A stretch of DNA of 64,000 nt from an uncultured Eubacteriales bacterium (GTDB lineage: Bacteria; Bacillota; Clostridia; Saccharofermentanales; Saccharofermentanaceae): positions 1 through 64,000 of the forward strand of contig OMWK01000020.1 in NCBI GenBank assembly GCA_900314745.1, written 5' to 3'. How positions within the stretch are numbered: the first letter of the stretch is position 1; every line of letters begins with the position of its first letter. Under the pieces are notes generated by a model that did not search any database, was not told where the DNA came from, and saw nothing but the letters and a program-made list of their open reading frames with translations. Below are positions 20,299-29,525 of this stretch, one piece after another. A program made the translations under genes and the position numbers.

Positions 20299-21333
20299 TC
20301 ACACCTTACAGAGCCACTGCAGAAGTATCATGGCAGCCATTGATATAAGAAGGATGATGAACGGTATCTCGGGAGTAACCGTCTCACTGATCTCATATTC
20401 CACGGTATCGAGGGTAGCCATGTGTTCCTGTATTTTCTCAACAATGTCGTCAACAACTCTGGAGCTCTCACCATAATAGAATTCGCCGCCCGTCATCTCA
20501 ACGGCGTTCTTCATCATAGTCCTGTCACTAGGATACATCTGCTCGGTGCCGATTCCGTATACGGTTATGCCGCGGTCAACGCAAAGCTGTCCCGCCTGGG
20601 GAAGCGTGATAATCTCGTCTCCCTGAAGATCGTTATCAGTAGAAAATATAATTATCCTTGACCTGTCCGGATCCTCTTCGATTCCGGTAAAATCAAGAGC
20701 TGCAGCTGCAAGGCCGTCGCCTATGATAGAAGATCCTCTTTCCTGGTTTCCGATAAGCGTACCGGCGCTTATATACTCGTCCAGTTCAACGAGTCTTGAA
20801 CTGTATGAGCCGGAACCGTTGTAGTAATCATATCGGAGATCAAGAGCCTCTTCGATTATGTCCAACTCCTCGAGGACCTGCTCATAGTCAGTAGTCAGAG
20901 GACATAAATACAGCGGTGTCGTGTTGAAGATAACGATACCGAATCTCTCTCCGTTAAGATTCTCGACCATTTCCTTAAGCTTGCCGACAAGCTCGAAGTT
21001 CAGATGATCTACGGTAGTCGAGATATCCATGCAGAGTATTATGTCCCTGTTCATGTGCTTGATCTCATTTACCTGTGTCTTATAAGGCACGGCCATGAGG
21101 AAGCCTGACAGAAGCAGGTTGACCATGATGGAAACGGTAAGAATGAACTTCAGCACTTTATATGCTGCGAGCCTCCTTCGAAAATGAGGGATCTCCTTCA
21201 TGTATTCGGCTTCTATTGCTTTGGTGCCGCCCTTAAACTTCTTCCTCCTTCGAAATCTTACGAAAGAGAATATAAGGTAAGCGAGGGCAACAGCTGCACA
21301 TGCGTAAAGGGCGACTACATATTTCAGTTCCAT
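20299..21333 (-). CDS. BatA-like membrane protein with von Willebrand A domain
   Basis: 344 residues with transmembrane helices near residues 5-25, 63-85 and 323-342 around a VWA domain. The MIDAS Asp-x-Ser lies in CMDISTTVDH near residue 101. The fifth position is Thr instead of the usual Ser, a conservative change. Later metal-site elements are less regular (FSTDND near 230). It overlaps the upstream DUF4381-like gene by 10 bases. In other bacteria the paired VWA proteins interact with each other and with MoxR. Confidence 0.83.
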   Translation of the reverse strand: MELKYVVALYACAAVALAYLIFSFVRFRRRKKFKGGTKAIEAEYMKEIPHFRRRLAAYKVLKFILTVSIMVNLLLSGFLMAVPYKTQVNEIKHMNRDIILCMDISTTVDHLNFELVGKLKEMVENLNGERFGIVIFNTTPLYLCPLTTDYEQVLEELDIIEEALDLRYDYYNGSGSYSSRLVELDEYISAGTLIGNQERGSSIIGDGLAAAALDFTGIEEDPDRSRIIIFSTDNDLQGDEIITLPQAGQLCVDRGITVYGIGTEQMYPSDRTMMKNAVEMTGGEFYYGESSRVVDDIVEKIQEHMATLDTVEYEISETVTPEIPFIILLISMAAMILLQWLCKV

Positions 21334-21809
21334 TTTGTTATCACCCTTCTCGTATTCTCAATTGAGGCCTTAACATCGCCAACCGATATCTTGTCAAACT
21401 CAGGTGCATAGAACTCTTCAATGAGATCGGCCAGTTCGTCGAGATCCGTCTTACGTATCTCGGACAGCGTATACTTCAGAACTTCAATACCCGTGGACTT
21501 GTAAACGAAGTCTCTTACAAGCTTACTCATCTTCTCGTAAGCAGGTCTGATCTTAGTGGTATCGGCATCAAATTCCATCTCTATCTTCATAAGCCTTGCA
21601 AGATACTCCTGCTTAAGCTTATCCATGTCAGGCTTGACCCAGAGCAGCGATTTGATCGTGTTCTTACGTCCCGCTTTCTTGTTCCTGATGATATTCAAAA
21701 CTATAAGAAGGATGAACAATAAAGTAAGCAGAAGCAGCGCCAAAGCAGTAAGTGCTATCGGCGTCAGTGAATACTTAAACATCTTCTGCAGTTCAACTGT
21801 AGTCGGCAT
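21324..21809 (-). CDS. DUF4381-like membrane protein of the MoxR/Bat operon
   Basis: 161 residues: one transmembrane helix (about residues 16-40) followed by a basic segment and a helical cytoplasmic domain with LVRDFVYKSTGIEV and LIEEFYAPEF. A short protein of this design between the DUF58 and VWA genes is commonly DUF4381. Assignment rests on position and topology more than on sequence. Confidence 0.6.
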   Translation of the reverse strand: MPTTVELQKMFKYSLTPIALTALALLLLTLLFILLIVLNIIRNKKAGRKNTIKSLLWVKPDMDKLKQEYLARLMKIEMEFDADTTKIRPAYEKMSKLVRDFVYKSTGIEVLKYTLSEIRKTDLDELADLIEEFYAPEFDKISVGDVKASIENTRRVITKWN

Positions 21810-21812
21810 ACG

Positions 21813-22694
21813 TCACTTCCAAAGTTTATGCTTCTCAAGAAGCTCTATGAGATTACGGTCGATATGATCAGTCTCATCCACCGTAACATGTGCTATTCCG
21901 TGATGATTAAGTTTCTCTTCACAGAATTCCTTAAGTTCCTGTCTCTTCTTCATTGATATAGCCTTAAGTTTCTTGTTCTCGGTAACAAAAGGCGGAAGAT
22001 AATCATTTCTCTCTACGCTGTATATCTTCTTGCCGAACATATCAGCGTCACTTACGTTTATAAGAAGAACGTCATGAACGATAAGAAGCTGTCTTATTAC
22101 GGAATCCGAGAGTTTCTTTACTCCTTCGAGATCAGTGATTATCACGATTATCATCCTTCTTCTGATATTGCGCATGAGATAAGAAAGAGCGCCGTTAAGA
22201 TCGGAACAGTTCTCCGTTGTAACGGAGTCATGATAATTGCTTAAGATGTTCTCGAGATTAAGAAGACCTCTCTTAAAAGGGAACATCCTCATCGACTTCG
22301 AATCCGGGAAAATGGCGCTTACATAGTCACCGTTATGATCGACCATATACGCGAGGCTTCCGCCTGCAATAAGAGCAACATCCCTCTTCTCTTCCCCTTT
22401 GTCCGTATCAGCGAGCATTCGTCTGTTCGTATCCATTACGAACATGATGTTATGCTTTTTCTCCGCGATATACTGTCTTACAAGGACCTTCTGAGATCTC
22501 GAGGTCGCCTTCCAGTCTATGTCCTTTATGTCATCTCCGGGAACATATTCGCGCAGCTCATCAAAGTTCATACTTCTACCCTTGTAGATAGAGTTATATG
22601 AACCGTCCAAAACCCTGCTGGTCGCCTTCTTGGTATAAATTGTCTTATATCGCTGAAGGCCGAAGCTTATCCTCGATACATAATCTAATTTCAT
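21813..22694 (-). CDS. DUF58 domain protein of the MoxR operon
   Basis: 293 residues, no membrane helix. The DUF58 core is clear: ELREYVPGDDIKDIDWKAT near residues 45-63, then VRQYIAEKKHNIMFVMDTN, where the VWA-like part of these proteins begins. DUF58 proteins are constant partners of MoxR ATPases; their biochemical role is unproven. It overlaps moxR by 4 bases and is followed 3 bases later by the DUF4381-like gene. Confidence 0.88.
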   Translation of the reverse strand: MKLDYVSRISFGLQRYKTIYTKKATSRVLDGSYNSIYKGRSMNFDELREYVPGDDIKDIDWKATSRSQKVLVRQYIAEKKHNIMFVMDTNRRMLADTDKGEEKRDVALIAGGSLAYMVDHNGDYVSAIFPDSKSMRMFPFKRGLLNLENILSNYHDSVTTENCSDLNGALSYLMRNIRRRMIIVIITDLEGVKKLSDSVIRQLLIVHDVLLINVSDADMFGKKIYSVERNDYLPPFVTENKKLKAISMKKRQELKEFCEEKLNHHGIAHVTVDETDHIDRNLIELLEKHKLWK

Positions 22695-23683
22695 GGAGTC
22701 TCAACAGCCTGGAATATAGCGTCGATAATTGTCTCGGGTTTAACGCCATCAGCAATGGCAGCGAAGTTAAGCATGATTCTGTGTCTTAAGACTTCATTAC
22801 GCATTTCCTTGACGTCATCGGGAGTTACATAAGCTCTTCCCTGTGTCAAAGCCACTGCCTTGGAAGCCTCCATGAATGCGATTGCCGCACGTGTGGATGC
22901 ACCCATTGCAACATAAGGAGCGAGATCCTTGAATATCTTCTCCTTGGCGTTTCTGGAAACGTGGACAAGGTCAACGATGTACTTCTTGATGGAAGGAGCA
23001 ATATAGATCTTCTTGCACAGATTCTGAAGAAGAAGAACGTCATCTATGGTAGCAACGGGAGTAACCGAAGTGAAAACATCCTTCTCAATACGGTTCAGGA
23101 TCTCCACCTCCTGCTCGGCAGTAGGATATGTGATTATCTCCTTAAGAAGGAATCTGTCGAGCTGAGCCTCGGAAAGCTCATAAGTACCTTCCTGCTCAAT
23201 AGGGTTCTGTGTCGCTACTACTACAAAAATATCGGGAAGCTTATAACTTGTGCCGCCGATACTTACAGTTCTCTCCTGCATCGCCTCGAGCATGGCACTC
23301 TGTGTCTTCGCACTGCTTCGGTTGATCTCATCGAGAAGAACGAAGTTGGCAAAAACAGGACCGATCTTCGTCTCGAAAGTGTTATTGCTCATATTGAAAG
23401 TCTGAGTACCGATAATGTCACTCGGTAGAAGATCAGGCGTACACTGGATTCTTGAGAAGTTACCGTTAACGGCTTCCGTTACAACCTTAGCCGCCGTAGT
23501 CTTCGCAAGTCCCGGTACAGATTCAAGAAGAATGTGTCCGTTTGCAATCATGGATACCAACAATGAGAGACCTAATCTCTCCTGGCCAACCATCTTGGAT
23601 GAATAATAATCGCGGATGTTCTTAATGATCTCGCCGGCATGATTCATCTGCTCTACTGTGATATCGGTCTGTATCTGTTCCAT
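22691..23683 (-). CDS. MoxR-family AAA+ ATPase
   Basis: 330 residues. Walker A-like ESVPGLAKTT near residue 54, Walker B VLLDEINRSSAKTQSAMLEAMQE near residues 115-138 and sensor 1 VVATQNPIEQEGTYELSEAQLDRF are typical of MoxR. These ATPases act as chaperones that mature or insert protein complexes together with VWA partners. First gene of the six-gene operon, preceded by a short AT-rich leader adjacent to the aldolase terminator. Confidence 0.93.
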   Translation of the reverse strand: MEQIQTDITVEQMNHAGEIIKNIRDYYSSKMVGQERLGLSLLVSMIANGHILLESVPGLAKTTAAKVVTEAVNGNFSRIQCTPDLLPSDIIGTQTFNMSNNTFETKIGPVFANFVLLDEINRSSAKTQSAMLEAMQERTVSIGGTSYKLPDIFVVVATQNPIEQEGTYELSEAQLDRFLLKEIITYPTAEQEVEILNRIEKDVFTSVTPVATIDDVLLLQNLCKKIYIAPSIKKYIVDLVHVSRNAKEKIFKDLAPYVAMGASTRAAIAFMEASKAVALTQGRAYVTPDDVKEMRNEVLRHRIMLNFAAIADGVKPETIIDAIFQAVETP

Positions 23684-23732
23684 AATACCTTATCCCTCTC
23701 GTAATTATTAAAAGAACTTTAACAGTATACCA

Positions 23733-23762
23733 CAAAAAAGGGGCTGCAATTGCAGCCCCTCA
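23733..23762 (-). terminator. rho-independent terminator after the aldolase gene
   Basis: A perfect 22-base palindrome (23739-23760, arms AGGGGCTGCAA) followed on the minus strand by TTTTTT. It lies about 25 bases downstream of the fba stop codon. Confidence 0.9.
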
Positions 23763-23785
23763 AAATGAATCGTAAATATTGGTAA

Positions 23786-24652
23786 TTAAGCCTTACCTGC
23801 AGCCTCGAAGCCTTCGCAGAGCTCCTTAGCCTTAGCAACAATAGCCTCACAGCCGGGCTTGAGAAGCTTTCTGGGATCGTAACCCTTACCCTCGAGGTCC
23901 TTGCCCTCTTCGATGTACTTTCTTGTAGCAGCAGCGAATACGAGCTGGAGCTCCGTGTTGATATTGATCTTGGAAACACCGAGAGAAACAGCCTTCTTTG
24001 TCTGCTCGAAAGGAATACCGGAACCGCCGTGGAGAACCATAGGCTTACCGCCGATAGCTTCCTTGATCTCAGCAAGTCTGTCGAAGTTAAGGCCTGCCCA
24101 GTTCTCAGGATACTTACCGTGGATGTTACCGATACCTGCAGCGAGGAAATCTACGCCGAGGTCAGAAATGAGCTTGCACTCTGCAGGATCAGCGAGCTCA
24201 CCGTTAGATGTAACGCCGTCCTCTGTACCGCCGATACCGCCGACTTCGCACTCTACGGAAACGCCCTTAGCGTGTGCGAGTTCGATGATCTCCTTGGACT
24301 TAGCGATGTTCTCTTCGATCGGGAAGTGAGAACCGTCGAACATAACGGAAGAGTAACCGGCTTCGATACAAGCCTTAGCACCTTCGTATGTACCGTGGTC
24401 AAGGTGTAAAGCAACAGGAACCGTGATACCCATGGAATCGATAAGGTCGTTAACCATATCAACTACAACCTTGTATCCACCCATGTACTTAGCAGCACCC
24501 TCGGATGTCTGGATCATAACAGGAGTGTTTGTCTCCTGAACAGCCTTAAGAATGCACTGTGTCCACTCGAGGTTGTTTGTGTTGAACGCAGGAATTGCGT
24601 AGTGGCCCTCATGAGCCTTGTTGATCATTTCTACAGCAGAAACTAATGCCAT
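23786..24652 (-). CDS. fba: class II fructose-1,6-bisphosphate aldolase
   Basis: 288 residues. It cleaves fructose-1,6-bisphosphate to dihydroxyacetone phosphate and glyceraldehyde-3-phosphate in glycolysis. Zinc and substrate motifs are visible: VALHLDHGTYEG (about residue 78), SSVMFDGSHFPIEENI (about 100), the glycine loop of VECEVGGIGG, and MVLHGGSGIP (about 205). The ATG at 24652 has GGAGG 8 bases upstream; an in-frame TTG at 24667 overlaps that site and is rejected. The gene is monocistronic with its own promoter and terminator. Confidence 0.96.
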   Translation of the reverse strand: MALVSAVEMINKAHEGHYAIPAFNTNNLEWTQCILKAVQETNTPVMIQTSEGAAKYMGGYKVVVDMVNDLIDSMGITVPVALHLDHGTYEGAKACIEAGYSSVMFDGSHFPIEENIAKSKEIIELAHAKGVSVECEVGGIGGTEDGVTSNGELADPAECKLISDLGVDFLAAGIGNIHGKYPENWAGLNFDRLAEIKEAIGGKPMVLHGGSGIPFEQTKKAVSLGVSKININTELQLVFAAATRKYIEEGKDLEGKGYDPRKLLKPGCEAIVAKAKELCEGFEAAGKA

Positions 24653-24686
24653 ATATATGTCCTCCAAAAAATTAATAACCTTGAAT

Positions 24687-24714
24687 ATATTACATTCTTT
24701 CAGTCAAAATGCAA
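24687..24714 (-). promoter_or_regulatory. predicted fba promoter
   Basis: TTGCAT (24714-24709) and TAATAT (24692-24687), 16 bases apart, with TG just upstream of the -10. The leader before the ATG at 24652 would be about 28 bases. Confidence 0.5.
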
Positions 24715-24743
24715 CCTGAAATATTCACATAAGTTAGTTATCT

Positions 24744-25163
24744 TTAACCGAAGATTGCCGCTATGCGCGTTGCCGTCTCCTCCAAAGATACGGATGTCTC
24801 GTTAAGTCTCTCAATTGCCTCGTTAAGAGTTGCAAAATCAATTGTAGCCATATTCGATGTCTGTTCCTGAAGTCCCGATGCAGCTTCAGACAAAGCGGAA
24901 GCAGCCTCCGTCAGGGCTTCAACATCTTCAGGAGAAACAGAATCAGGCATAGAAGAAGGCTCAGTCACCGGGGACTCCCCGTGTTCTGAAGCCTCTGCAC
25001 CTGAAGAGATCAGGGATACCTGTTCCTCAATATCTGCAATCTTGGATAAAGTTCTGTCCGAATTCTCCTTGAGGGCACCCGCCGTCAGGATCACAAACAC
25101 GGTTATCGTTATCATGCACAGAGCGGTTATGGCCGCCATGATATTGAGAAATACATTCTTCAT
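24744..25163 (-). CDS. small membrane-anchored coiled-coil protein, unknown function
   Basis: 139 residues: one N-terminal transmembrane helix (about residues 7-30), a Ser/Pro/Glu-rich middle, and a C-terminal amphipathic helix rich in Ala, Ser, Glu and Leu (about 82-137) likely to be a coiled coil. No family recognised. The gene lies 5 bases after the 222-residue membrane protein and ends the valS-side transcription unit. The form, a membrane anchor plus coiled coil, resembles partitioning or cell-division accessory proteins, but nothing specific supports a function. Confidence 0.6.
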   Translation of the reverse strand: MKNVFLNIMAAITALCMITITVFVILTAGALKENSDRTLSKIADIEEQVSLISSGAEASEHGESPVTEPSSMPDSVSPEDVEALTEAASALSEAASGLQEQTSNMATIDFATLNEAIERLNETSVSLEETATRIAAIFG

Positions 25164-25168
25164 AGGAA

Positions 25169-25837
25169 TTACTTACCCTCGTTATGCTCCTCGGTAACCT
25201 CATCAACGATGGACTCAAGCTCATCATCATTCAGATCCGTAGGTCCGATATCCTTCTTACCCCTGCCGTCTGTATTGGGCTTGATGGCACCCTCGCTGTT
25301 CCTTGCGCCGTACGCGTCAGCAATGGCAAAGGACTCCTTCTTAAGCTGCTCAAAATCCTCTTTCGATGCGAGGTCCTTTGTGGAAGTCTGATAGCAAGCT
25401 TCATCAAAAACGTTATCGAGTACGAGGTACTGTGTAAGAGAACCCTTGTTAACGGCGTTGTTAAGCATCTCCTCTGCCTTATCGGGCTCACCGTCTCTTG
25501 CATCAAAGCTGTCGAAAGGAATGTCAATAAGGCTGTATCTGTAGCGGAGAACAAGCTTCTTCTCGTTGTAATCGATCGCTACACGGAACTTCTCGATAAG
25601 GAAAGTCTGGATGAATACGAGAAGGCTGATAACGAATCCAAGAACAGATACGCAGGAAAGGACGATGAGCTTGTTCATAACAAAATAGAACACAGCCGCA
25701 AGTGCTATGAAAGCAATCATCAGTATTACCGTAATTATTCTTCTGTTCTTGATCTGGGCGGGGTTCGCAGGGAAGCAATGTACTCCCTCCGAAGGAAGCT
25801 TAGCGATCAAGCCGTTGTTCTCAAATCCTGTACCCAT
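25169..25837 (-). CDS. two-helix membrane protein, unknown function
   Basis: 222 residues. Two adjacent transmembrane helices (about residues 34-54 and 57-80) with PH-like basic and aromatic residues after them (IEKFRVAIDYNEKKLVLRYRYSLIDIPFDSF), then an acidic hydrophilic tail. The segment after the helices recalls bacterial PH-type membrane proteins, but the match is weak. It lies 26 bases downstream of valS and 5 bases upstream of the coiled-coil protein. The long open frame on the opposite strand is a shadow. Confidence 0.6.
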   Translation of the reverse strand: MGTGFENNGLIAKLPSEGVHCFPANPAQIKNRRIITVILMIAFIALAAVFYFVMNKLIVLSCVSVLGFVISLLVFIQTFLIEKFRVAIDYNEKKLVLRYRYSLIDIPFDSFDARDGEPDKAEEMLNNAVNKGSLTQYLVLDNVFDEACYQTSTKDLASKEDFEQLKKESFAIADAYGARNSEGAIKPNTDGRGKKDIGPTDLNDDELESIVDEVTEEHNEGK

Positions 25838-25863
25838 ATTATTATTCCTCCTTGGAAACTGTA

Positions 25864-28521
25864 TTAAAGTGCTGACAATGTCGTGATTCTCTCGGAGATG
25901 TTCTTCTCCATCTCCTCGTACTTCACAAGCTTTGCTCTCTCAGCGTCTACGACCTGTGCAGGAGCCTTTGAAGTAAAGCTCTCGTTGGAAAGCTTGCCGT
26001 TAAGTCTCTTGATCTCGCCCTCAAGCTTCACCTTCTCCTTGGAAAGACGCTCGAGCTCCTTACCGATATCGATGAGATCTTCGAGAGGCATGTAGATCTC
26101 TCCTCCTTCGAAAAGCGCAGCTACGGCAGTTGAAGGGATGCCTTCCTTATTCTTCTTGATTTCCATGGAACCGACAGATGCGAGTCTCTCAAGGAAAGCG
26201 ATGCCGTTTGTGAACATTGAAGCTACTTCATCGGAAGAAGTTACTACAATGATGTGTGCCTTACGTGAAGGAGCAACATTCATCTCTGCTCTGATGTTAC
26301 GCATTGATCTTATTGCATCCATGAGAGTAGACATCATCTTCTCATCTGAAGGGAATGAAGGAACCTTGGAAGCATCGGGCCAATCCGTGATCATGATGGA
26401 ATCGTTCTTGTCATCGATAACAAGGTTCCTGTAAACCTCTTCCGTAAGGAAAGGCATCACCGGATGCAGAAGCTTCATGAGGCTTCCCAATACATTGTTG
26501 AGAAGATAGAGAGCTTCCTTACGAGTAGGACAATTCTCATCGAACAGACGGCTCTTCGCGATCTCGATGTACCAGTCGCAGTAGGACTCCCAGATGAAGT
26601 CAACGATCTTCTGCAAAGCTACGCCGTAGTCGTAGTTCTCGTAGTTTACTGTAACCTCGGAAATAAGCCTGTTAAGACCTGTGAGGATCCACTTATCCTC
26701 GAGTGTGTATCTTGAAGGATCGACATCCTCATAGGAGAGGTCATCGTCGCAGTTCATGATGACGAATCTCATAGCATTCCAGATCTTGTTCGAGAAATTT
26801 CTTCCCATCTCGATCTTATCTTCCTGGAATCTCTGGTCATTACCGGGAGCGTTACCTATTACGAGAGCAAATCTCAATGCATCAGCACCGTACTTGTCAA
26901 TGATCTCGAGAGGGTCAATACCGTTGCCTAAGGACTTACTCATCTTTCTGCCCTGTGAGTCTCTAACAAGACCGTGGATGAGGACATCCTTGAACGGAAC
27001 CTCATTCATGTGAGCACAGCCTGCAACCATCATTCTGGATACCCAGAAAGTGATGATGTCATAACCTGTTACGAGAGTATCAGTAGGATAGAACCTCTTA
27101 AGATCCTCAGTATTCTCAGGCCAGCCCAATGTGGAGAAAGGCCAGAGAGCTGAAGAAAACCATGTATCGAGTGTGTCGGGATCCTGACGCATCGGCTTGC
27201 CGCACTTGGGGCATACTGCCGACTCATCCTTGGTTACGACAACTTCACCGCAGTCATCGCAGTAGAATGCAGGAATCCTGTGTCCCCACCAGAGCTGTCT
27301 TGAGATACACCAGTCACGGATGTCATTCATCCAGTTGAAGTAATTCTTCTCGAATCTTGCGGGAACGAATCTCGTCTTACCTGTCTTAACGGCTTCAATC
27401 GCGGGCTTTGCAAGTTCTTCCATCTTAACGAACCACTGCAGAGAAACACGGGGCTCGATTGTAGTGCCGCAGCGGTAGCAGGTACCGACATTGTGGCTGT
27501 GGTCTTCAGTTCTTAAGAGGAAGCCGCCTTCCTCGAGGTCCTTAACGATGGCCTTTCGAGCTTCGTAACGGTCCATGCCGGCATACTTCGGGTAATCCTC
27601 AGTGATCTTCGCATCCTCAGTAAGAACCGTAATAACCTCAAGGTTATGTCTTCTTCCTACCTCAAAGTCGTTAGGATCGTGTGCAGGAGTAATCTTAACG
27701 GCACCTGTTCCGAACTCAACATCAACGTAATCATCCGCGATAACCGGGATCTTCCTTCCTACGAGAGGAAGAACGAGCATCTTGCCTACGATGTCCTTAT
27801 AACGCTCATCCTTGGGGTTAACTGCAACAGCAGTATCTCCGAGCAAAGTCTCAGGTCTTGTTGTAGCAAGCTCAATGTAACCCGTTCCGTCTTCAAAAGG
27901 ATACTTCAGGTGCCAGAAATGGCCGGCCTGATCCTCATACTCAACCTCGGCATTCGAGATTGAAGTAAGGCAGTGAGGACACCAGTTGATAATCCTCTCA
28001 CCTCTGTATATGTATCCCTGGTTGTAGTACTTAACGAATACTTCCTTAACTGCATCGGAGCAGCCCTCGTCCATGGTGAAACGCTCGTGGTCCCAGTCAC
28101 ATGAAGAACCCATCTTCTTGAGCTGCTCAACGATCCTTCCGCCGTACTTGGCCTTCCAGTCCCATGCGCGCTCAAGGAAGCCCTCTCTTCCGAGATCTTC
28201 CTTGAAGATGCCTTCCTTACGCATCTGCTCAACGATCTTGGCTTCCGTGGCAATGGAAGCGTGGTCTGTACCGGGTACCCACAAAGTTGAGTAGCCTCTC
28301 ATTCTCTTATATCTGACGAGAATGTCCTGAAGGGTATTATCAAGGGCATGTCCCATGTGGAGCTGTCCCGTGATATTCGGCGGGGGCATTACGATAGAGA
28401 ATGTCTCCTTGCCTTCTGTCTCATCGGGCTTAAAGTAGCCCTTGTCCTTCCATTCATTGTAAAGCCTGGGTTCAGCCTCCTTGGGGTCAAAAACCTTGTT
28501 TACCGAATCAATTCTCGCCAT
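25864..28521 (-). CDS. valS: valyl-tRNA synthetase
   Basis: 885 residues, normal length. Class I synthetase signatures: the HIGH-type motif in PPPNITGQLHMGHAL (about residue 50) and KMSKSLGNGIDP (about 530). The editing CP1 domain lies between, with TTRPETLLGDTAV. A C-terminal coiled coil runs from about residue 820. It charges tRNA-Val and clears misactivated threonine. No T-box leader is seen; only 25 bases separate it from the glucokinase gene, so it is transcribed from further upstream. Confidence 0.97.
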   Translation of the reverse strand: MARIDSVNKVFDPKEAEPRLYNEWKDKGYFKPDETEGKETFSIVMPPPNITGQLHMGHALDNTLQDILVRYKRMRGYSTLWVPGTDHASIATEAKIVEQMRKEGIFKEDLGREGFLERAWDWKAKYGGRIVEQLKKMGSSCDWDHERFTMDEGCSDAVKEVFVKYYNQGYIYRGERIINWCPHCLTSISNAEVEYEDQAGHFWHLKYPFEDGTGYIELATTRPETLLGDTAVAVNPKDERYKDIVGKMLVLPLVGRKIPVIADDYVDVEFGTGAVKITPAHDPNDFEVGRRHNLEVITVLTEDAKITEDYPKYAGMDRYEARKAIVKDLEEGGFLLRTEDHSHNVGTCYRCGTTIEPRVSLQWFVKMEELAKPAIEAVKTGKTRFVPARFEKNYFNWMNDIRDWCISRQLWWGHRIPAFYCDDCGEVVVTKDESAVCPKCGKPMRQDPDTLDTWFSSALWPFSTLGWPENTEDLKRFYPTDTLVTGYDIITFWVSRMMVAGCAHMNEVPFKDVLIHGLVRDSQGRKMSKSLGNGIDPLEIIDKYGADALRFALVIGNAPGNDQRFQEDKIEMGRNFSNKIWNAMRFVIMNCDDDLSYEDVDPSRYTLEDKWILTGLNRLISEVTVNYENYDYGVALQKIVDFIWESYCDWYIEIAKSRLFDENCPTRKEALYLLNNVLGSLMKLLHPVMPFLTEEVYRNLVIDDKNDSIMITDWPDASKVPSFPSDEKMMSTLMDAIRSMRNIRAEMNVAPSRKAHIIVVTSSDEVASMFTNGIAFLERLASVGSMEIKKNKEGIPSTAVAALFEGGEIYMPLEDLIDIGKELERLSKEKVKLEGEIKRLNGKLSNESFTSKAPAQVVDAERAKLVKYEEMEKNISERITTLSAL

Positions 28522-28546
28522 TTCTTTTTACAACTTCTTTCCTAAA

Positions 28547-29506
28547 TTATTTGTCTGTTATCATAGAGAGCGCACCGTAGAGAATGGAATCATCTCCCAG
28601 ACCCGCTGTCTTAAACTCAACTGTCTCTCTTATAGAAGGCATGCAGTATCTGTCTACCTCAGAGAGGATCTTCTCGAGGAAGTAATCTCCGCAGGCTTCG
28701 ATAACGCCGCCTCCGAATACAACCATCTCGGGACTGAATGTAGTTGCCAGATTGCCTGAAGCGATTGCCAGATAGTGGCACGCGCGGTCTACTGCTTCAA
28801 CAGCAACAGCATCCTTGGCAGCAAGGCTCTTCTTGAGGATCTTGCTCTTAAAGACTCCGCCCTCAACTGCCTCAGCCATCATGGACTCGCGTCCTCTTGC
28901 AACCTGACCTCTGATATAGTCACTCATACCCTGCTTGCTTGAGAAAGCCTCAAGGCATCCCCTCTGACCGCAATTGCAGCGCGGTCCTTCAGGGTCGAGG
29001 ATCATGTGACCGTACTCAGCACCCTTGAACTTATGACCGGTATAGAGCTTGCCGTCGAGAATGAGGCCTCCGCCCATACCTGTTCCGACAAAGAGTCCGA
29101 CTACGTTCTTCTTACCCTTGGCAACACCGTACTTGTACTCTCCGAGAACGCCTACGTTAACATCATTGCCGATGAAGAACGGAGCACCGAACTTCTTCTC
29201 GATGGGCTTCCTGATATCATAATTCTTCCATGGAAGATTAGGTGAAGTAAGAACGATACCGTTACCCTGGTCAATTACGCCCGGAGCACCTGCAGCGATA
29301 GCCTTGATCTGTGTCCTCTTGATTCCGAAGCCGCCGATAAGCTCATCCACGACAGAGATGATCGTCTCCTCAACATTCTGTGTTGCATCTCCGTCTGCCT
29401 TGGTCTTCTTCTTGATACGATAGACGATGTTCTTCTTGGAATCGAAGATAGCTCCAAGGATCTTGGTTCCACCGATATCAAGACAGATGTTGTACATAGC
29501 GGGCAT
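28547..29506 (-). CDS. ROK-family glucokinase
   Basis: 319 residues. The phosphate-binding motif CLDIGGTKILGA is at residues 8-19, the sugar-binding and catalytic block is near residue 105 (GNDVNVGVLGEYKYG), GTGMGGGLILDGKLY lies near 140, and the zinc motif CNCGQRGCLEAF is near 177. The ROK signature and the EYGHMILD segment support a glucokinase (ATP:glucose 6-phosphotransferase), though related N-acetyl-sugar kinases cannot be excluded. AAGGAGG lies 7 bases before the ATG at 29506, which decides against the second ATG at 29497. Confidence 0.88.
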   Translation of the reverse strand: MPAMYNICLDIGGTKILGAIFDSKKNIVYRIKKKTKADGDATQNVEETIISVVDELIGGFGIKRTQIKAIAAGAPGVIDQGNGIVLTSPNLPWKNYDIRKPIEKKFGAPFFIGNDVNVGVLGEYKYGVAKGKKNVVGLFVGTGMGGGLILDGKLYTGHKFKGAEYGHMILDPEGPRCNCGQRGCLEAFSSKQGMSDYIRGQVARGRESMMAEAVEGGVFKSKILKKSLAAKDAVAVEAVDRACHYLAIASGNLATTFSPEMVVFGGGVIEACGDYFLEKILSEVDRYCMPSIRETVEFKTAGLGDDSILYGALSMITDK

Positions 29507-29525
29507 AGTCTTACCTCCTTAATCG

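Noticed and set aside
25184-25867. 227-residue plus-strand open frame
   Set aside because: It lies opposite the 222-residue membrane protein, has no ribosome site, and its composition is that of a shadow frame.
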